From assembly GCA_965223985.1 (NCBI GenBank), contig OZ245030.1, positions 4,588,001-4,652,000 on the forward strand: a DNA stretch of 64,000 nt. The letters run 5' to 3'. The notes beneath the pieces were generated by a model. The model ran no database searches. It worked only from the letters and a program-made list of their open reading frames with translations, and had not been told where the DNA came from. The translations under genes were made by a program, and so were the position numbers. The first letter of the stretch is position 1, and each line of letters begins with the position of its first letter. This document shows, one piece after another, positions 42,224 through 52,270 of this stretch. Source of the DNA: JAPPKS01 sp963667895 (GTDB lineage: Bacteria > Poribacteria > WGA-4E > PCPOR2b).

Positions 42224-44344
42224 GTGACTTCCAGATATCGTCTCGGCGTGGATATCGGCGGCACTTTCACGGATGCCATCTTGGTTAACGAACTCACCGG
42301 TGATATCCATGTGGGCAAAGTCCCTTCGACACCTTTAGACCCGTCCCGAGGATTCATGGAGGCGACCCATCGTATGCTGCGAGAGGCTGACCTAGTGCCG
42401 GACGAAGTGCGATTCGTCGTGCACGGTACCACCGTAGCAACGAATACCATCATTGAGGGCAAGATCGCCCGCACAGGCTTTGTCACAACTGACGGCTTTC
42501 GCGATCTGCTGGAGATTCAGCGTCAGATACGTCCAACGCTCTACGACCTACAATTCGAAAAGCCTCAGCCACTTGTGCCCCGTCATCTCTGCTTTGGTGT
42601 CACGGAGCGGCTCGACGCACGCGGAAAGATACTCACCCCACTCGATGGGAGCGCAGTGAGGCGAGTGGCAGAGCAACTTCGACAGGAAGGCGTCGAAGCC
42701 ATTGCGGTCTGTTTGCTTCACTCCTACGTCAATCCGATTCATGAGAAACGGCTAGGGGAGATTCTTCTTGAAACCGTTCCCAACGCCGTTATTTCTCTAT
42801 CGTCCGAAGTCGCCCCGGAATTTCGTGAGTATTTTAGAGCGAGTACCACAGTCATCAACGCCTGCATCCGCCCAGTCGTAGCGAAATATCTTCAGCGTAT
42901 CGAGACCCAACTGCGGAGTGAAGGATTAAGGGCAGAGTTGCTCGTCATGCAGAGCAGCGGTGGGGTGTTCACCTTCTCAGCAGCGAGGAAAAAGCCTGTC
43001 TTCATGGTGGAATCTGGTCCTGCGGCGGGCGTCATCGCAGCAACTTATCTTGGGTCTACTCTTGGATATGCGGACGTTATCTCCTTTGACATGGGGGGAA
43101 CCACAGCGAAAGCCGGGCTAATCGAAAACGGGGCACCCCGGATAACCAAGGACTACGAGGTTGGGGCAACAGCCCGGTCCGGTGTGGGCGCCAACTCCGG
43201 TGCCGGGTATCCCATCCGCACCCCCGTTATCGATCTCGTCGAAATCGGCGCCGGCGGTGGTTCAATCGCTTGGGTGGACTCCGGTGATGTGCTGCGTGTT
43301 GGCCCACAAAGCGCGGGTGCCGATCCAGGTCCAGCCTGCTATGGCAAAGGCGGGGCTGAGCCCACTATTACCGACGCCAATGTGGTGTTAGGACGGCTGA
43401 ACCCGCACTATTTCTTAGGCGGTGAGATTAAACTCGACATTGAGGCGGCAAGGCAGGCGATAGAGGAAAGTTGTGCCAATCCGTTGGGAATGGATGTTGT
43501 CGAAGCAGCTCACGGGATTGTAGAGATTGCCAACGCAGCCATGGTAAACGCGCTACGCCTCGTTTCTGTGCAGCGCGGCTACGATCCTAGGGAATTTGTC
43601 CTGATGGCATTCGGCGGGGCTGGGCCACTACACGCCAACCGCTTGGCAGAGGAGATTGAAGCGAGTGCGACAGTTATCCCGATGAGTCCCGGCACCACAT
43701 CCGCCATGGGGCTATTGGTAACTGACCTCAAGCACGATTACTCCACGACGCTCATCCAGCGCGTTGACCAGTTGGATCTAGGGGAAGTGGAGAATACATT
43801 TCAGACGTTGACCGCACAAGGACGGGTGAGCTTGCAGCGGGAAGGATTGTCTCCGGAGGATATCGCCTTCGTCCGCCAGGTAGAGATGCGTTATGTGGGG
43901 CAAAGCTATGAACTGACAGTAGCGTTGCCAGAAGGTGCTGGTGAACACGGGGAATCTACCCTAAGCGCTCCTGAAATGCTTCGGGCTTTGGAAGCCTTCC
44001 ACATACAGCACGACCGCACGTACGGCTACAGTGCACCGGATGAACCGGTTGAGCTCGTGAATCTGCGACTTACTGCGATAGGTCAAATTAGCAAGCCCCG
44101 GCTGCGTGAGTTGGAAGGAGGCGATAGAAACGCGGCAAGAGCGCAGAAGGCGACCCGACCTGTCTACTTTGCCGAGAAGAACTGCTACGTTGATTGTCCC
44201 ATCTATAATCGCTACCGGTTGGGCGCGCGATGCATCTTAACTGGACCTGCGATAGTAGAGGAGGTTGATTCCACATCAGTTATCCATCCCGGCTACCAAG
44301 CCGTGGTGGATAGGTTCGGAAACCTGATTCTGACTAAACTCTGA
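42224..44344 (+). CDS. hyuA: N-methylhydantoinase A / oxoprolinase alpha-like (HyuA)
   Basis: The ATP-binding partner of HyuB, 706 residues with an ASKHA-type fold. The N-terminal phosphate loop is RLGVDIGGTFTDAI and a second glycine-rich loop is SFDMGGTTAKAGLI. GAGGGSIAWVDSG, RVGPQSAGADPGPACYGKGG and FGGAGPLHANRLAEE are all family signatures. The C-terminus is of the usual length. GTG at 42224 follows GGGAG at about 10 nt. Together with HyuB it forms a complete two-subunit enzyme, probably cytoplasmic. Specificity cannot be read; a catabolic role for cyclic amides fits the neighbouring catabolic genes. Confidence 0.94.
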   Translation: MTSRYRLGVDIGGTFTDAILVNELTGDIHVGKVPSTPLDPSRGFMEATHRMLREADLVPDEVRFVVHGTTVATNTIIEGKIARTGFVTTDGFRDLLEIQRQIRPTLYDLQFEKPQPLVPRHLCFGVTERLDARGKILTPLDGSAVRRVAEQLRQEGVEAIAVCLLHSYVNPIHEKRLGEILLETVPNAVISLSSEVAPEFREYFRASTTVINACIRPVVAKYLQRIETQLRSEGLRAELLVMQSSGGVFTFSAARKKPVFMVESGPAAGVIAATYLGSTLGYADVISFDMGGTTAKAGLIENGAPRITKDYEVGATARSGVGANSGAGYPIRTPVIDLVEIGAGGGSIAWVDSGDVLRVGPQSAGADPGPACYGKGGAEPTITDANVVLGRLNPHYFLGGEIKLDIEAARQAIEESCANPLGMDVVEAAHGIVEIANAAMVNALRLVSVQRGYDPREFVLMAFGGAGPLHANRLAEEIEASATVIPMSPGTTSAMGLLVTDLKHDYSTTLIQRVDQLDLGEVENTFQTLTAQGRVSLQREGLSPEDIAFVRQVEMRYVGQSYELTVALPEGAGEHGESTLSAPEMLRALEAFHIQHDRTYGYSAPDEPVELVNLRLTAIGQISKPRLRELEGGDRNAARAQKATRPVYFAEKNCYVDCPIYNRYRLGARCILTGPAIVEEVDSTSVIHPGYQAVVDRFGNLILTKL

Positions 44345-44412
44345 CACCGTTCGGGAATTGCTAATACTCTGGGTGCAGAGTGTAGGTTATAAATAATTTC
44401 GCTAACGGTTCA

Positions 44413-45609
44413 TTAACCATCAATTGTAGCGACGCGATCTAAAATAATGTCGGCGATTTCTCGCTTGGGTAGTAGAGAAAGTTCTTCATGCGTGCCGTCA
44501 CGATTCAATAGGGTCACGACGTTTGTATCGCCTTCAAACCCTGCCCCTTCTTCCAAGATGTCATTCGCTACAATCAAATCTAAGTTTTTATCGATCAACT
44601 TCTGCCGGGCATGATTCAAGAGATCGTCCGTTTCAGCGGCAAACCCTATCAGAATCTGATGCGCCTTCCGTCGTCCAAGCTCTTGTGCGATGTCAGGGGT
44701 TTTTTCGAGTTGAATTGTTAGCTGATTGGGTTTTTTCTTGATTTTAAGCGGAGAGACAGTTTGCGGACAGTAATCTGCAACCGCTGCAGTCATTACGACG
44801 ATATCCACCCGATCGAAAACCTCAAAAATTGCGTCGCGCATCTCCATCGCAGTTTCGACATAATGGCAATTGATGCCGGTGGGTGGATGGACCGCTGTTG
44901 GGCCACTGATTAAGAAAACCTCCGCGCCACGGCGATGCGCTGCTTCAGCAATTGCGTAACCCATTTTTCCGCTGGACCGATTGCTGATGAAACGAACTGG
45001 ATCGAGATATTCCCGTGTCGGACCTGCCGTCACGACAACCTTCTTGTGTGCCAAATCTTTGGTGACGCTCAATAGCTGTATGATGCCATCAAGTATCACT
45101 TCGACCGTATTCAATCGTCCGATTCCCTCGCGCCCAGAGGCAAGATGTCCACTGGCAGGCTCAACGAATTCAACCCCGTGGTCCCTTAACTTCTGAATGT
45201 TCGCCTGCACATATGGGTTTTGGTACATGTGCTCTTCCATCGCAGGCGCAAGCAGAACCGGACAGTGGACGGAAATTGCAACGGTTGAGAGGACATCGTC
45301 CGCAATGCCATTTGCCATTTTACCGATTGCATTTGCAGTCACGGGCACAATCGCGAACAAATCTGCCCGGTCCGCGAGATCGATGTGAGCAGGTTGCCAG
45401 TCAGATCGAGCGTTAAAGAGATCTAGCAACACGGGATTGCGAGAGATGACCTGGAATTGCAGCGGTTGCACCAAGCGGGTGGCATTTTCGGTCATGACAA
45501 CATGAACGGAAGCACCGTATCTCACCAATTGACTAACCAAATCAACAGATTTATGGATAGCGACACTGCCAGTGACACCTAAAATGATTCGTTGGTCTTT
45601 CAATTCCAT
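44413..45609 (-). CDS. coaBC: Bifunctional phosphopantothenoylcysteine decarboxylase/phosphopantothenate--cysteine ligase
   Basis: Two steps of coenzyme A synthesis in one protein of about 398 residues. The N-terminal flavoprotein CoaC domain contains RIILGVTGSVAIHKSVDLVS, the PASANT-like VTANAIGKMANGIADD and VLLAPAMEEHMYQNP. The C-terminal CoaB ligase domain starts VVVTAGPTREYLDPVRFISN and contains VMTAAVADYCP and IGFAAETDDLL. The ATG at 45609 with GAGG upstream is preferred to the TTG at 45624. It is convergent with hyuA. Confidence 0.95.
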   Translation of the reverse strand: MELKDQRIILGVTGSVAIHKSVDLVSQLVRYGASVHVVMTENATRLVQPLQFQVISRNPVLLDLFNARSDWQPAHIDLADRADLFAIVPVTANAIGKMANGIADDVLSTVAISVHCPVLLAPAMEEHMYQNPYVQANIQKLRDHGVEFVEPASGHLASGREGIGRLNTVEVILDGIIQLLSVTKDLAHKKVVVTAGPTREYLDPVRFISNRSSGKMGYAIAEAAHRRGAEVFLISGPTAVHPPTGINCHYVETAMEMRDAIFEVFDRVDIVVMTAAVADYCPQTVSPLKIKKKPNQLTIQLEKTPDIAQELGRRKAHQILIGFAAETDDLLNHARQKLIDKNLDLIVANDILEEGAGFEGDTNVVTLLNRDGTHEELSLLPKREIADIILDRVATIDG

Positions 45610-45992
45610 GTGCTTACGCCTCAAGAATCTACTGAAGGTGCGAATATGTGATGAATATCGTAGTTGATAGGGTTATACGTAAGCCTCTTCGGTCATCTGA
45701 ATAAGCGAGCGATCAACCAACGCGCGATGGGGCAGACAGAACCGAGACGACGCAAGAATTTAGATACAATTGTCGCCTTTGAATACGGTTTTACCGCATG
45801 GTTGATTATTTTACAGCGTTTTGCGCTTCATGTCTATCTTTTTGTGTAAATCCCGGTTATAATAATCATTGACTTTTCATCGTCCATTTTGCGAAATCTG
45901 CGATATTACAGAGATGATGGCCGCATTTATCGGCACCTCATTCACAACAATCACCAAAGATTAATCGTCTTCTGACGTTTAGATTCCTGACA
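45610..45992. other. Intergenic gap between coaBC and the transporter
   Basis: This 383-bp divergent gap contains no convincing gene. TATAAT at 45858-45863 could be the -10 of the transporter promoter, but no good -35 is seen at 16-18 nt. A segment near 45715 (GATCAACCAACGCGCGATGG) only faintly recalls the dispersed repeats at 23.8 kb. Confidence 0.4.
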
Positions 45993-47216
45993 ATGCAACC
46001 GATTTTTTCTCGACAAATCCTCTTTGCTGCGCTCGCAATTGCCGCCGCTGGCAGCTTCTTGCTATGCGGATACGAATTTATCCGAGCCGTCTCAGACTCA
46101 TTGTTTATTGGTGCATACGGAGCTGACAAACTCCCATGGGTGATGGCATCTGTATTTCCCGGCGTTTATCTAATGATTCTCCTTTACGGACGCCTCCTTT
46201 CGTGGATGGGTGCGAGCCGCACGTTGCTCGTGACATCACTGCTTTCGGCGGTGATGATCGTAGCCGCCTATGGTTTGATTCTGAAAGGATATATCATCGC
46301 CACAGCAATCATTTATGTCTTCCGAGAGGCGTATATCGTTCTCATCATCGAGCAATACTGGGCTTTTGTCAACAGCACACTCCGACCTGTTCAGGCACGC
46401 CGCATTAACGGCCCCTTCTGCGGTATAGCATCGCTGGGATCGATTGCGGGGGGCTTCCTTGCGGGAAAGTTGGCGGGTCGGTTGGGTTCAGAAACGCTGC
46501 TACTTTTTGCTGCGGGGTCTTTGCTGCCAGCCGCGGTGTGTTCGGCTGTGGCTTACGCGTTGGCTGGGACACCTCAACCATCAGAAGCCGAGCAAGGTGG
46601 TAAACTTGGACATTCAGGGCTACGGATGTTCCTCCAATCGCGATATCTGGTGTTCATCGGTCTGTTGGTTATAACTACACAGATAGTTTCGACTGTGTTG
46701 GATCTGCGGTTTAAAGGCTTGATTGAAATTGGAATCCCGGTAAAAGACGAGAGAACAGCGTACATCGGCAATTTTTACGGGACGCTAGGTGCCGTCGCCG
46801 CAGTTCTCCAATTTATTGCTACGCCATTATTGCTGCGATTCGTTCCCATTCGCATTGTACATCTAGCCATTCCTCTAACTCATCTCATCACCTGTAGTAT
46901 TCTCACCGCCACACCGTCGCTGTGGAGTAGTGCCGCAGTGTTCTTAGTTTTCAAAGCGCTTGATTACTCGATTTTCCGCGCTGCCAAAGAGATCTTTTAC
47001 ATCCCATTACCGTTCGATGCTCGCTATCGGGCAAAACAAATTATCGATTCCTTTGGCTATCGATCTGCAAAAAGCGGGAGTGCATTCGTAATTGCCCTAA
47101 TGCGTCTCCCTGCTACAGCGTTTTCTGTGACCGCCATAATCGCGGCAACCATCTGGTCAGGCATTGTATCAAACTTAACCACGCAGTATAAGAAGGTCGA
47201 GAACACGCAAGATTGA
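45993..47216 (+). CDS. Multi-pass membrane transporter, MFS/Tlc-like
   Basis: A 407-residue integral membrane protein with about 11-12 hydrophobic helices. The first half has FIRAVSDSLFIGAYGADKLP, VMASVFPGVYLMILLYGRLL and FREAYIVLIIEQYWAFVNS. These resemble Tlc-type nucleotide transporters or related MFS-like proteins, in which charged residues near R-A-V-S-D-S line the first helices. The second half has the IAGGFLAGKLAGRLG loop typical of MFS cytoplasmic turns. Substrate is unknown; Tlc similarity alone does not show ATP/ADP exchange. It converges on the FAD oxidoreductase gene. Confidence 0.7.
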   Translation: MQPIFSRQILFAALAIAAAGSFLLCGYEFIRAVSDSLFIGAYGADKLPWVMASVFPGVYLMILLYGRLLSWMGASRTLLVTSLLSAVMIVAAYGLILKGYIIATAIIYVFREAYIVLIIEQYWAFVNSTLRPVQARRINGPFCGIASLGSIAGGFLAGKLAGRLGSETLLLFAAGSLLPAAVCSAVAYALAGTPQPSEAEQGGKLGHSGLRMFLQSRYLVFIGLLVITTQIVSTVLDLRFKGLIEIGIPVKDERTAYIGNFYGTLGAVAAVLQFIATPLLLRFVPIRIVHLAIPLTHLITCSILTATPSLWSSAAVFLVFKALDYSIFRAAKEIFYIPLPFDARYRAKQIIDSFGYRSAKSGSAFVIALMRLPATAFSVTAIIAATIWSGIVSNLTTQYKKVENTQD

Positions 47217-47338
47217 GTATCAAGACATTGGGAATCCAACTAAGTGAGTTCAGGAGTTAGTGGAGTAGACATTCAAAAGGAAATGCACCAGAATCGCTAT
47301 GCGCCGTAACTGAAACTTTCGTGGTGCTTTCCCCTCTC

Positions 47339-48622
47339 TCATTGGATGACCGAAGTTGCTCTTAACACCCTTTGCTGAAATCGATCATAAGCGAGCGCAG
47401 CGCCAGCAATATTTCCGCTCGCAGGACCAAGTTGAAGCTGTGCAATGACTCCTGATCCAAAAAGATCCTCAACGGGTAACAGTTGCAGGTTTTCGTCAAG
47501 TAGTGGCAAACCGCGTACAGTTGCCACTTGGTGTTGTTCAATCAGATTTGATAGAAAGGCGTATTTGCGAAGATTAAATCGGTATCCCGTTGCGAGGATA
47601 ATCAAGTCAACCGCATCAATTACCCGCTGCGTCGTGTTCACCTGTAATTGATTCATCCGATTCATTTTTTTTATGTGTAGGATTTTGGCGCCGATACAGC
47701 GTTGGAAATTTTTGTTCGTTATGGCATATCTCTCCAGGGCTTCGGCAATATCCGGAGTAACACTCCCCTTTCCTCTGGCCTGTTGGATGACTTCGCATCG
47801 TTTCTCCCAATCGGGTTCATTGTTGAACACCTTAATCGCTTTAGGTCCCAACCATAAGGGCTGAAAGTCAAATTGTTGGATTCTCAGCGGGTTTCGCACG
47901 ATGGACACCACCTGTGTGCCCTGTTCAACGAGGCATTTTGCAAGGGTGCCAGCCGTCAATCCACCGCCAATTATGACGACTTTCTGCTTTTCCTTCAAAA
48001 TCGGTGCATGTCCATGACGTTGTCCGAAAGCCCGCAGTTCGAAATCCCGTGAATGCACTAAACGTTCCGGGAACTGGTCTCGCCAGCACATGAATTCCGG
48101 TGGGATATACGGACAATCATCAGAACCCATAGCCAAAATAACGCAACGCGCGCGAAACCCTTCATTCCGCCGCGAGACAATTCTAAACGGAAACCTACCG
48201 CTGCCTTTGTCCCACCGCAATTTGGCGACATCAAAATGGTAATAGAACGAATGGATCTGTTGTTGATTAATTTCGTGGCGGCAAAAATCAAGAAAGAGAT
48301 CAGTGGAGGGTTGTGAATACGGCGGTGCAAGTTCATCAGTGCGGTTGTGACTTCTAGCGTAATCTACAATTCCCAACGCATCCATTCCGACATGATGCAC
48401 GGCAGGCGATCTCAAAAATGTCATACCCTGTTTTTGTGATTTTCTCATCCATGCGGTCAAGGGTTGCGGATCACAATCTAGAATGGCGAGATGTTTCAAC
48501 GCTGCGGCCCCCGAAATCTGGCGTTTCTCCAAATCTCGAATTAGCCGCATGGCGATTGATGTTCCGTGAATGCCACCTCCAATAATTGCAACGGGGATAT
48601 TTTGATGGCTTAGGCTCAACAT
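47339..48622 (-). CDS. FAD/NAD(P)-binding oxidoreductase, lysine/ornithine N-monooxygenase-like
   Basis: A flavoprotein of about 427 residues with two dinucleotide folds. The first is VAIIGGGIHGTSIAMRLI near the N-terminus (FAD), the second KVVIIGGGLTAGTLAKCLVE in the middle (NADPH). The C-terminal ATG motif is LIILATGYRFNL. The layout is that of the SidA/IucD and YdhS-like proteins. I suggest an N-hydroxylating or thioredoxin-reductase-like role, but no siderophore genes are nearby. The ATG at 48622 is used because an upstream TTG at 48676 gives an unlikely leader. It is convergent with the transporter gene and 198 bp from topA. Confidence 0.8.
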   Translation of the reverse strand: MLSLSHQNIPVAIIGGGIHGTSIAMRLIRDLEKRQISGAAALKHLAILDCDPQPLTAWMRKSQKQGMTFLRSPAVHHVGMDALGIVDYARSHNRTDELAPPYSQPSTDLFLDFCRHEINQQQIHSFYYHFDVAKLRWDKGSGRFPFRIVSRRNEGFRARCVILAMGSDDCPYIPPEFMCWRDQFPERLVHSRDFELRAFGQRHGHAPILKEKQKVVIIGGGLTAGTLAKCLVEQGTQVVSIVRNPLRIQQFDFQPLWLGPKAIKVFNNEPDWEKRCEVIQQARGKGSVTPDIAEALERYAITNKNFQRCIGAKILHIKKMNRMNQLQVNTTQRVIDAVDLIILATGYRFNLRKYAFLSNLIEQHQVATVRGLPLLDENLQLLPVEDLFGSGVIAQLQLGPASGNIAGAALAYDRFQQRVLRATSVIQ

Positions 48623-48873
48623 GGATTCAAACACAAACCCCGCAATTAGCGTACATATTCCATCATAACTATCCAATTGTTCGTGTGTCGCGCAGAAGCC
48701 TCATCTTTTTCAGTGATTAATTCTCAAACAGCCACAGTTTTACGCAGCGGCAGGCTATGGACGCTGATTTGGTGAAGGATTTCAATATTACTCTTATAAT
48801 TCGCACTGACTTGATACATCGGAATCATCGTGATTGGGATTTTTCTACCACCCCTCCTTTTCTCCACCTTCGA

Positions 48874-51384
48874 TCAATCGCTCAAGGATTCAGTATAGTT
48901 ACACGTTTTGTCATAGCAAACGAGCCGGCGTCCCTCTGTTTTTGTCACTTTATCGAGAAGGAACGGCGACTGACACTGTGGGCATGGCTGAGAAACAGGT
49001 TTGTCCCAGAGCACAAATGTACAATCCGGATAGCTGCTACATCCGTAAAAGATTTTCCCACGTTTGCTGCGACGTTCCCCGATGTATCCATCGCATCCTT
49101 TCTCTGGACAATCAACACCGATACTGATTGGCTTTGCATTCTTGCACTCCGGGTAACCCGTACATGCGAGGAACTTGCCTCCAGCGCGACTGGTTTTAAT
49201 CGTCATCGGACGGCTACACTTGTCGCAGACCTCATCCGTCGATTCCTCCTCGACCGGATTGGCTCCGCTTTCCGTATTGTTACACGTTTCGTCATAGCAG
49301 ACAAGATGGTGCCCACCTGCTTTGGTCGTTTTTTCAAGGAGAAATGGAGACTCACACCGTGGGCAGGGCTGAGAAACAGGTTTATCCCAGAGTACAAACG
49401 TACAATCTGGATAGTTGCTGCAGCCGTAGAAAACATTCCCACGTTTGCTGCTACGTTCCCCGAGATATCCATCACAGCCCTCCTCTGGACAATCAACACC
49501 GATACTGATCGGCTTTGCATTCTTGCACTCCGGGTAGCCCGTACATGCGAGAAACTTGCTTCCAGTGCGATTGGGTTTGATTGCCATTGGACGTCCACAC
49601 TTATCACAAATCTGATCGGTAGTCTCCTCCATCCCTTTCATTGCGTTGCGCATAACATCGGGCGCTGCGCTCAAAGCGCTACTGAAGGGCTGATAAAATG
49701 TATCCAGTGTCGCTACCCAATCCAACTTGCCGTCCTCAATCTCGTCAAGCTGTCGCTCCATTTTCGCCGTAAATTGCACATCAACAATTTCGGGAAACCC
49801 CTTAACCAAGAGTTGGTTCACCAGTTTTCCAATTTCTTGTGGAACAAACCGCCCCTTTTCCTTGATGACGTACTCTCGATCCTGAATTTTTGAGATTATG
49901 TCGGCGTATGTGCTCGGACGACCAATTTCTTTTTCTTCTAATTCCTTGACAAGGGTTGCCTCAGTATATCGAGGTGGCGGCTGAGTGTAATGCTGTTTGG
50001 GAAGGGATTTGAGAAGCTCAAGGATTTCACCAACCTTCAGTTCCGGCAATATCCTCTCCTCTTCATTGTCCTCACCCTTGCCTCGGTCGCCTTCGTCACG
50101 ACTTTCCATATAGACAACCATAAATCCCTTGAACTTGATAATGGAGCCGGTTGCACGGAAGAGATATTCACCTGCGGATACATCAATCGTTGTAACATCC
50201 AGAAGAGCGGGGGGCATCTGGCTGGCAACAAATCGCTTCCAGATGAGATCATAGAGTCGATATTGCACGTCGGACAAATGCGGTTTCAACGACTCAGGCG
50301 TTCGCTCAACAGATGTTGGTCGGATTGCTTCATGAGCATCCTGCGCACCTTTCCTGCCTTTGTAATGGACTGGGCGCGTCGGAAGGTAATCGCCTCCATA
50401 AGTGTTTTTAATGTACGATCGAACTTCGTTAATGGCTTCATTCGAAACACGTGTTGAATCAGTACGCATGTACGTAATCAGTCCGACAGAGCCGTCTGCA
50501 CCAATCTCCATGCCTTCATAGAGTTGTTGGGCAACCGTCATTGTACGTTTCGCGGTAAATCTGCACTTGCGCGCAGCTTCCTGTTGTAAAGTGCTTGTGA
50601 TGAACGGCGGAACAGGATTCCGCTTCCGTTCACGTCTTTGAATGGTCTTGACAACATACTGTTTCGTTTTCGCATCTTCAACGATTTCATTTGCGCGTGC
50701 CTGCTCAATTGGGAATCCATAGGTGCTAATTGAACCTTTTTCATCCCCAATCTGAATCAACTTAGCGTCAAACGGGTCCGCCTGTTCGCCTTTCAGTGTT
50801 GCCGTAATCGTCCAATATTCCTGGGGTACAAAAGCGTCAATTTCAGCTTCCCGTTCACAGATAAGTCTTACAGCAACAGACTGAACTCGCCCGGCACTCA
50901 GTCCCGGTTTCAGAGCCCGCCATAGGAGCGGGCTAATCTGATAGCCGACCAACCGATCAAGTACTCGCCGTGCTTGCTGTGCATCAACAAGGTCTTGATT
51001 CACCTGTCCAGGGTTATTGATAGCAGCCTGAATCGCACTCTTAGTAACCTCGTTGTAGGTGATACGGTAAATCGGCTTCTTCGCTTTCCCCAACTCATGG
51101 GCGAGATGCCAACATATCGCCTCCCCCTCTCGGTCCAGGTCAGCGGCAAGATAAATTGAGTCAACACCCTTTGCGGCGGATTGAAGCTCCTTGATAGTTT
51201 TTCCCTTGCCACGAATCAGGGTATACTTCGGTGTAAATCCGTTGTTGACATCGACGCCAAGTTCTTTCGTAGGTAAATCACGAACATGACCCATAGAAGC
51301 TTTAACAATATAATCTCGACCAAGAAATTTGTTTATTGTCCTCGCCTTCGCGGGCGATTCAACAACAACTAATGATTTCGGCAT
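48874..51384 (-). CDS. topA: DNA topoisomerase I with duplicated zinc-ribbon tail
   Basis: Type IA topoisomerase that relaxes negative supercoils. The 836 residues begin with the TOPRIM domain (VVESPAKARTINKFLG, with D-L-D-R-E at 82-86). They then carry the cleavage/religation domain with active-site Y305 in LITYMRTDSTR. The C-terminal 240 residues are six zinc ribbons arranged as two tandem copies of a three-ribbon block: C593 to about 706 and C720 to about 833, offset 127 residues. The copies differ at about 22 of 114 positions by eye. Other bacterial TopA have one such block, so this is a recent internal duplication. The reverse strand of this region has long open frames, which are not genes. 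Confidence 0.97.
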   Translation of the reverse strand: MPKSLVVVESPAKARTINKFLGRDYIVKASMGHVRDLPTKELGVDVNNGFTPKYTLIRGKGKTIKELQSAAKGVDSIYLAADLDREGEAICWHLAHELGKAKKPIYRITYNEVTKSAIQAAINNPGQVNQDLVDAQQARRVLDRLVGYQISPLLWRALKPGLSAGRVQSVAVRLICEREAEIDAFVPQEYWTITATLKGEQADPFDAKLIQIGDEKGSISTYGFPIEQARANEIVEDAKTKQYVVKTIQRRERKRNPVPPFITSTLQQEAARKCRFTAKRTMTVAQQLYEGMEIGADGSVGLITYMRTDSTRVSNEAINEVRSYIKNTYGGDYLPTRPVHYKGRKGAQDAHEAIRPTSVERTPESLKPHLSDVQYRLYDLIWKRFVASQMPPALLDVTTIDVSAGEYLFRATGSIIKFKGFMVVYMESRDEGDRGKGEDNEEERILPELKVGEILELLKSLPKQHYTQPPPRYTEATLVKELEEKEIGRPSTYADIISKIQDREYVIKEKGRFVPQEIGKLVNQLLVKGFPEIVDVQFTAKMERQLDEIEDGKLDWVATLDTFYQPFSSALSAAPDVMRNAMKGMEETTDQICDKCGRPMAIKPNRTGSKFLACTGYPECKNAKPISIGVDCPEEGCDGYLGERSSKRGNVFYGCSNYPDCTFVLWDKPVSQPCPRCESPFLLEKTTKAGGHHLVCYDETCNNTESGANPVEEESTDEVCDKCSRPMTIKTSRAGGKFLACTGYPECKNAKPISIGVDCPEKGCDGYIGERRSKRGKIFYGCSSYPDCTFVLWDKPVSQPCPQCQSPFLLDKVTKTEGRRLVCYDKTCNYTESLSD
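48889..49608 (-). repeat. Tandem duplication of the topA zinc-ribbon block
   Basis: Two copies of about 340 bp (49608-49268 and 49227-48889), separated by a short linker, encode near-identical triple zinc-ribbon blocks with all their Cys pairs intact. Unequal crossing-over within topA would explain it. Confidence 0.85.
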
Positions 51385-51472
51385 AGTCAGATCTCCGTAC
51401 CCGTATAATTGCAGCCATTACACTCCTTACACAATGCGACGCTCTCACCGGTAAAAATTAAGGGGAAACAAG

Positions 51473-52270
51473 CTACGAGGCGCCAGACGGCTTAAGTCCA
51501 TCTGAATGAAAATTAAGAAGGTCAATGAGAAGCGATCGCATTTCACGACGATGAACAATGATGTCAATTAGCCCGTGTTCGAGTAAGAACTCGGCTTTCT
51601 GGAAATTTTCGGGCAGTTGCTCGCGGATACTTGCGACGGCTAAGGGACCAGCAAAACCAATTCGCGCTCCCGGCTCAGCAATGATGATATGCCCAAGCGA
51701 CGCAAAGCTTGCGGTCGTGCCGCCAAACGTGGGGTCCGTCATAACCGATATGTAAAAGAGTTCTGCCTGGGCGTGCTCGACACATGCAGCAGCAGTCTTC
51801 GCCATTTGCATCAGTGCCAACGTGCCTTCTTGCATCCGCATCCCGCCACTCACAGAAATAGTAATCAATGGAAGCCTCTCCTCAGTCGCCCGCTCAATGC
51901 AGCGTGTCAATTTTTCACCAGCGACCGATCCGACCGTGCCGCCTCTAATTCCGACATCCGCGATTCCAATTGCTGTCGAGTATCCGCCAATCTTTGCAAT
52001 ACCCGCGAGCATTTCGGATTTTAACCCAGTTTTGGCAAAGTCCTGTTCTAGTTTTGCCTCATAATCGGGAAAGTTCAACGGATTCAGCGAATACAATCCG
52101 TTATCATATCCTTCAAAGGTACCGTCATCTACCAAGAGCTTGAGCCTTTCACTAGCGCTCATGTCATCATGATAGTCACATTCAGGACATACTTTTCGAG
52201 ACGCCAAGAACACCGATTCCTGAATGTCGGCATTACAATTTCGACAGGAGATTGATTTTGAAAGTACCAT
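51473..52270 (-). CDS. accD: Acetyl-CoA carboxylase carboxyltransferase beta subunit
   Basis: The beta half of the carboxyltransferase that makes malonyl-CoA in fatty-acid synthesis. The 265 residues start with a zinc finger (C9, C12, C28, C31) and continue with DDGTFEGYD, a variant RGGTVGSVAGEKLTRCIERA (usually MGGSMGSVVGEK) and the oxyanion block SVSGGMRMQEGTLALMQMAK. The usual SGGARMQEG Ala is Met here. It reads in the same direction as topA, 88 bp apart. accA is not in the window. Confidence 0.93.
   Translation of the reverse strand: MVLSKSISCRNCNADIQESVFLASRKVCPECDYHDDMSASERLKLLVDDGTFEGYDNGLYSLNPLNFPDYEAKLEQDFAKTGLKSEMLAGIAKIGGYSTAIGIADVGIRGGTVGSVAGEKLTRCIERATEERLPLITISVSGGMRMQEGTLALMQMAKTAAACVEHAQAELFYISVMTDPTFGGTTASFASLGHIIIAEPGARIGFAGPLAVASIREQLPENFQKAEFLLEHGLIDIIVHRREMRSLLIDLLNFHSDGLKPSGAS

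Noticed and set aside
45715..45740. Fourth copy of the GATCAAGC repeat
   Set aside because: Only about ten bases match, with no GATAGTTCT core.
48757..49893. Long plus-strand open frame of 378 codons over topA
   Set aside because: It is antisense to the TopA zinc-ribbon duplication and its internal repeat simply mirrors that duplication. TopA has clear catalytic motifs and the frame has no recognisable domain.
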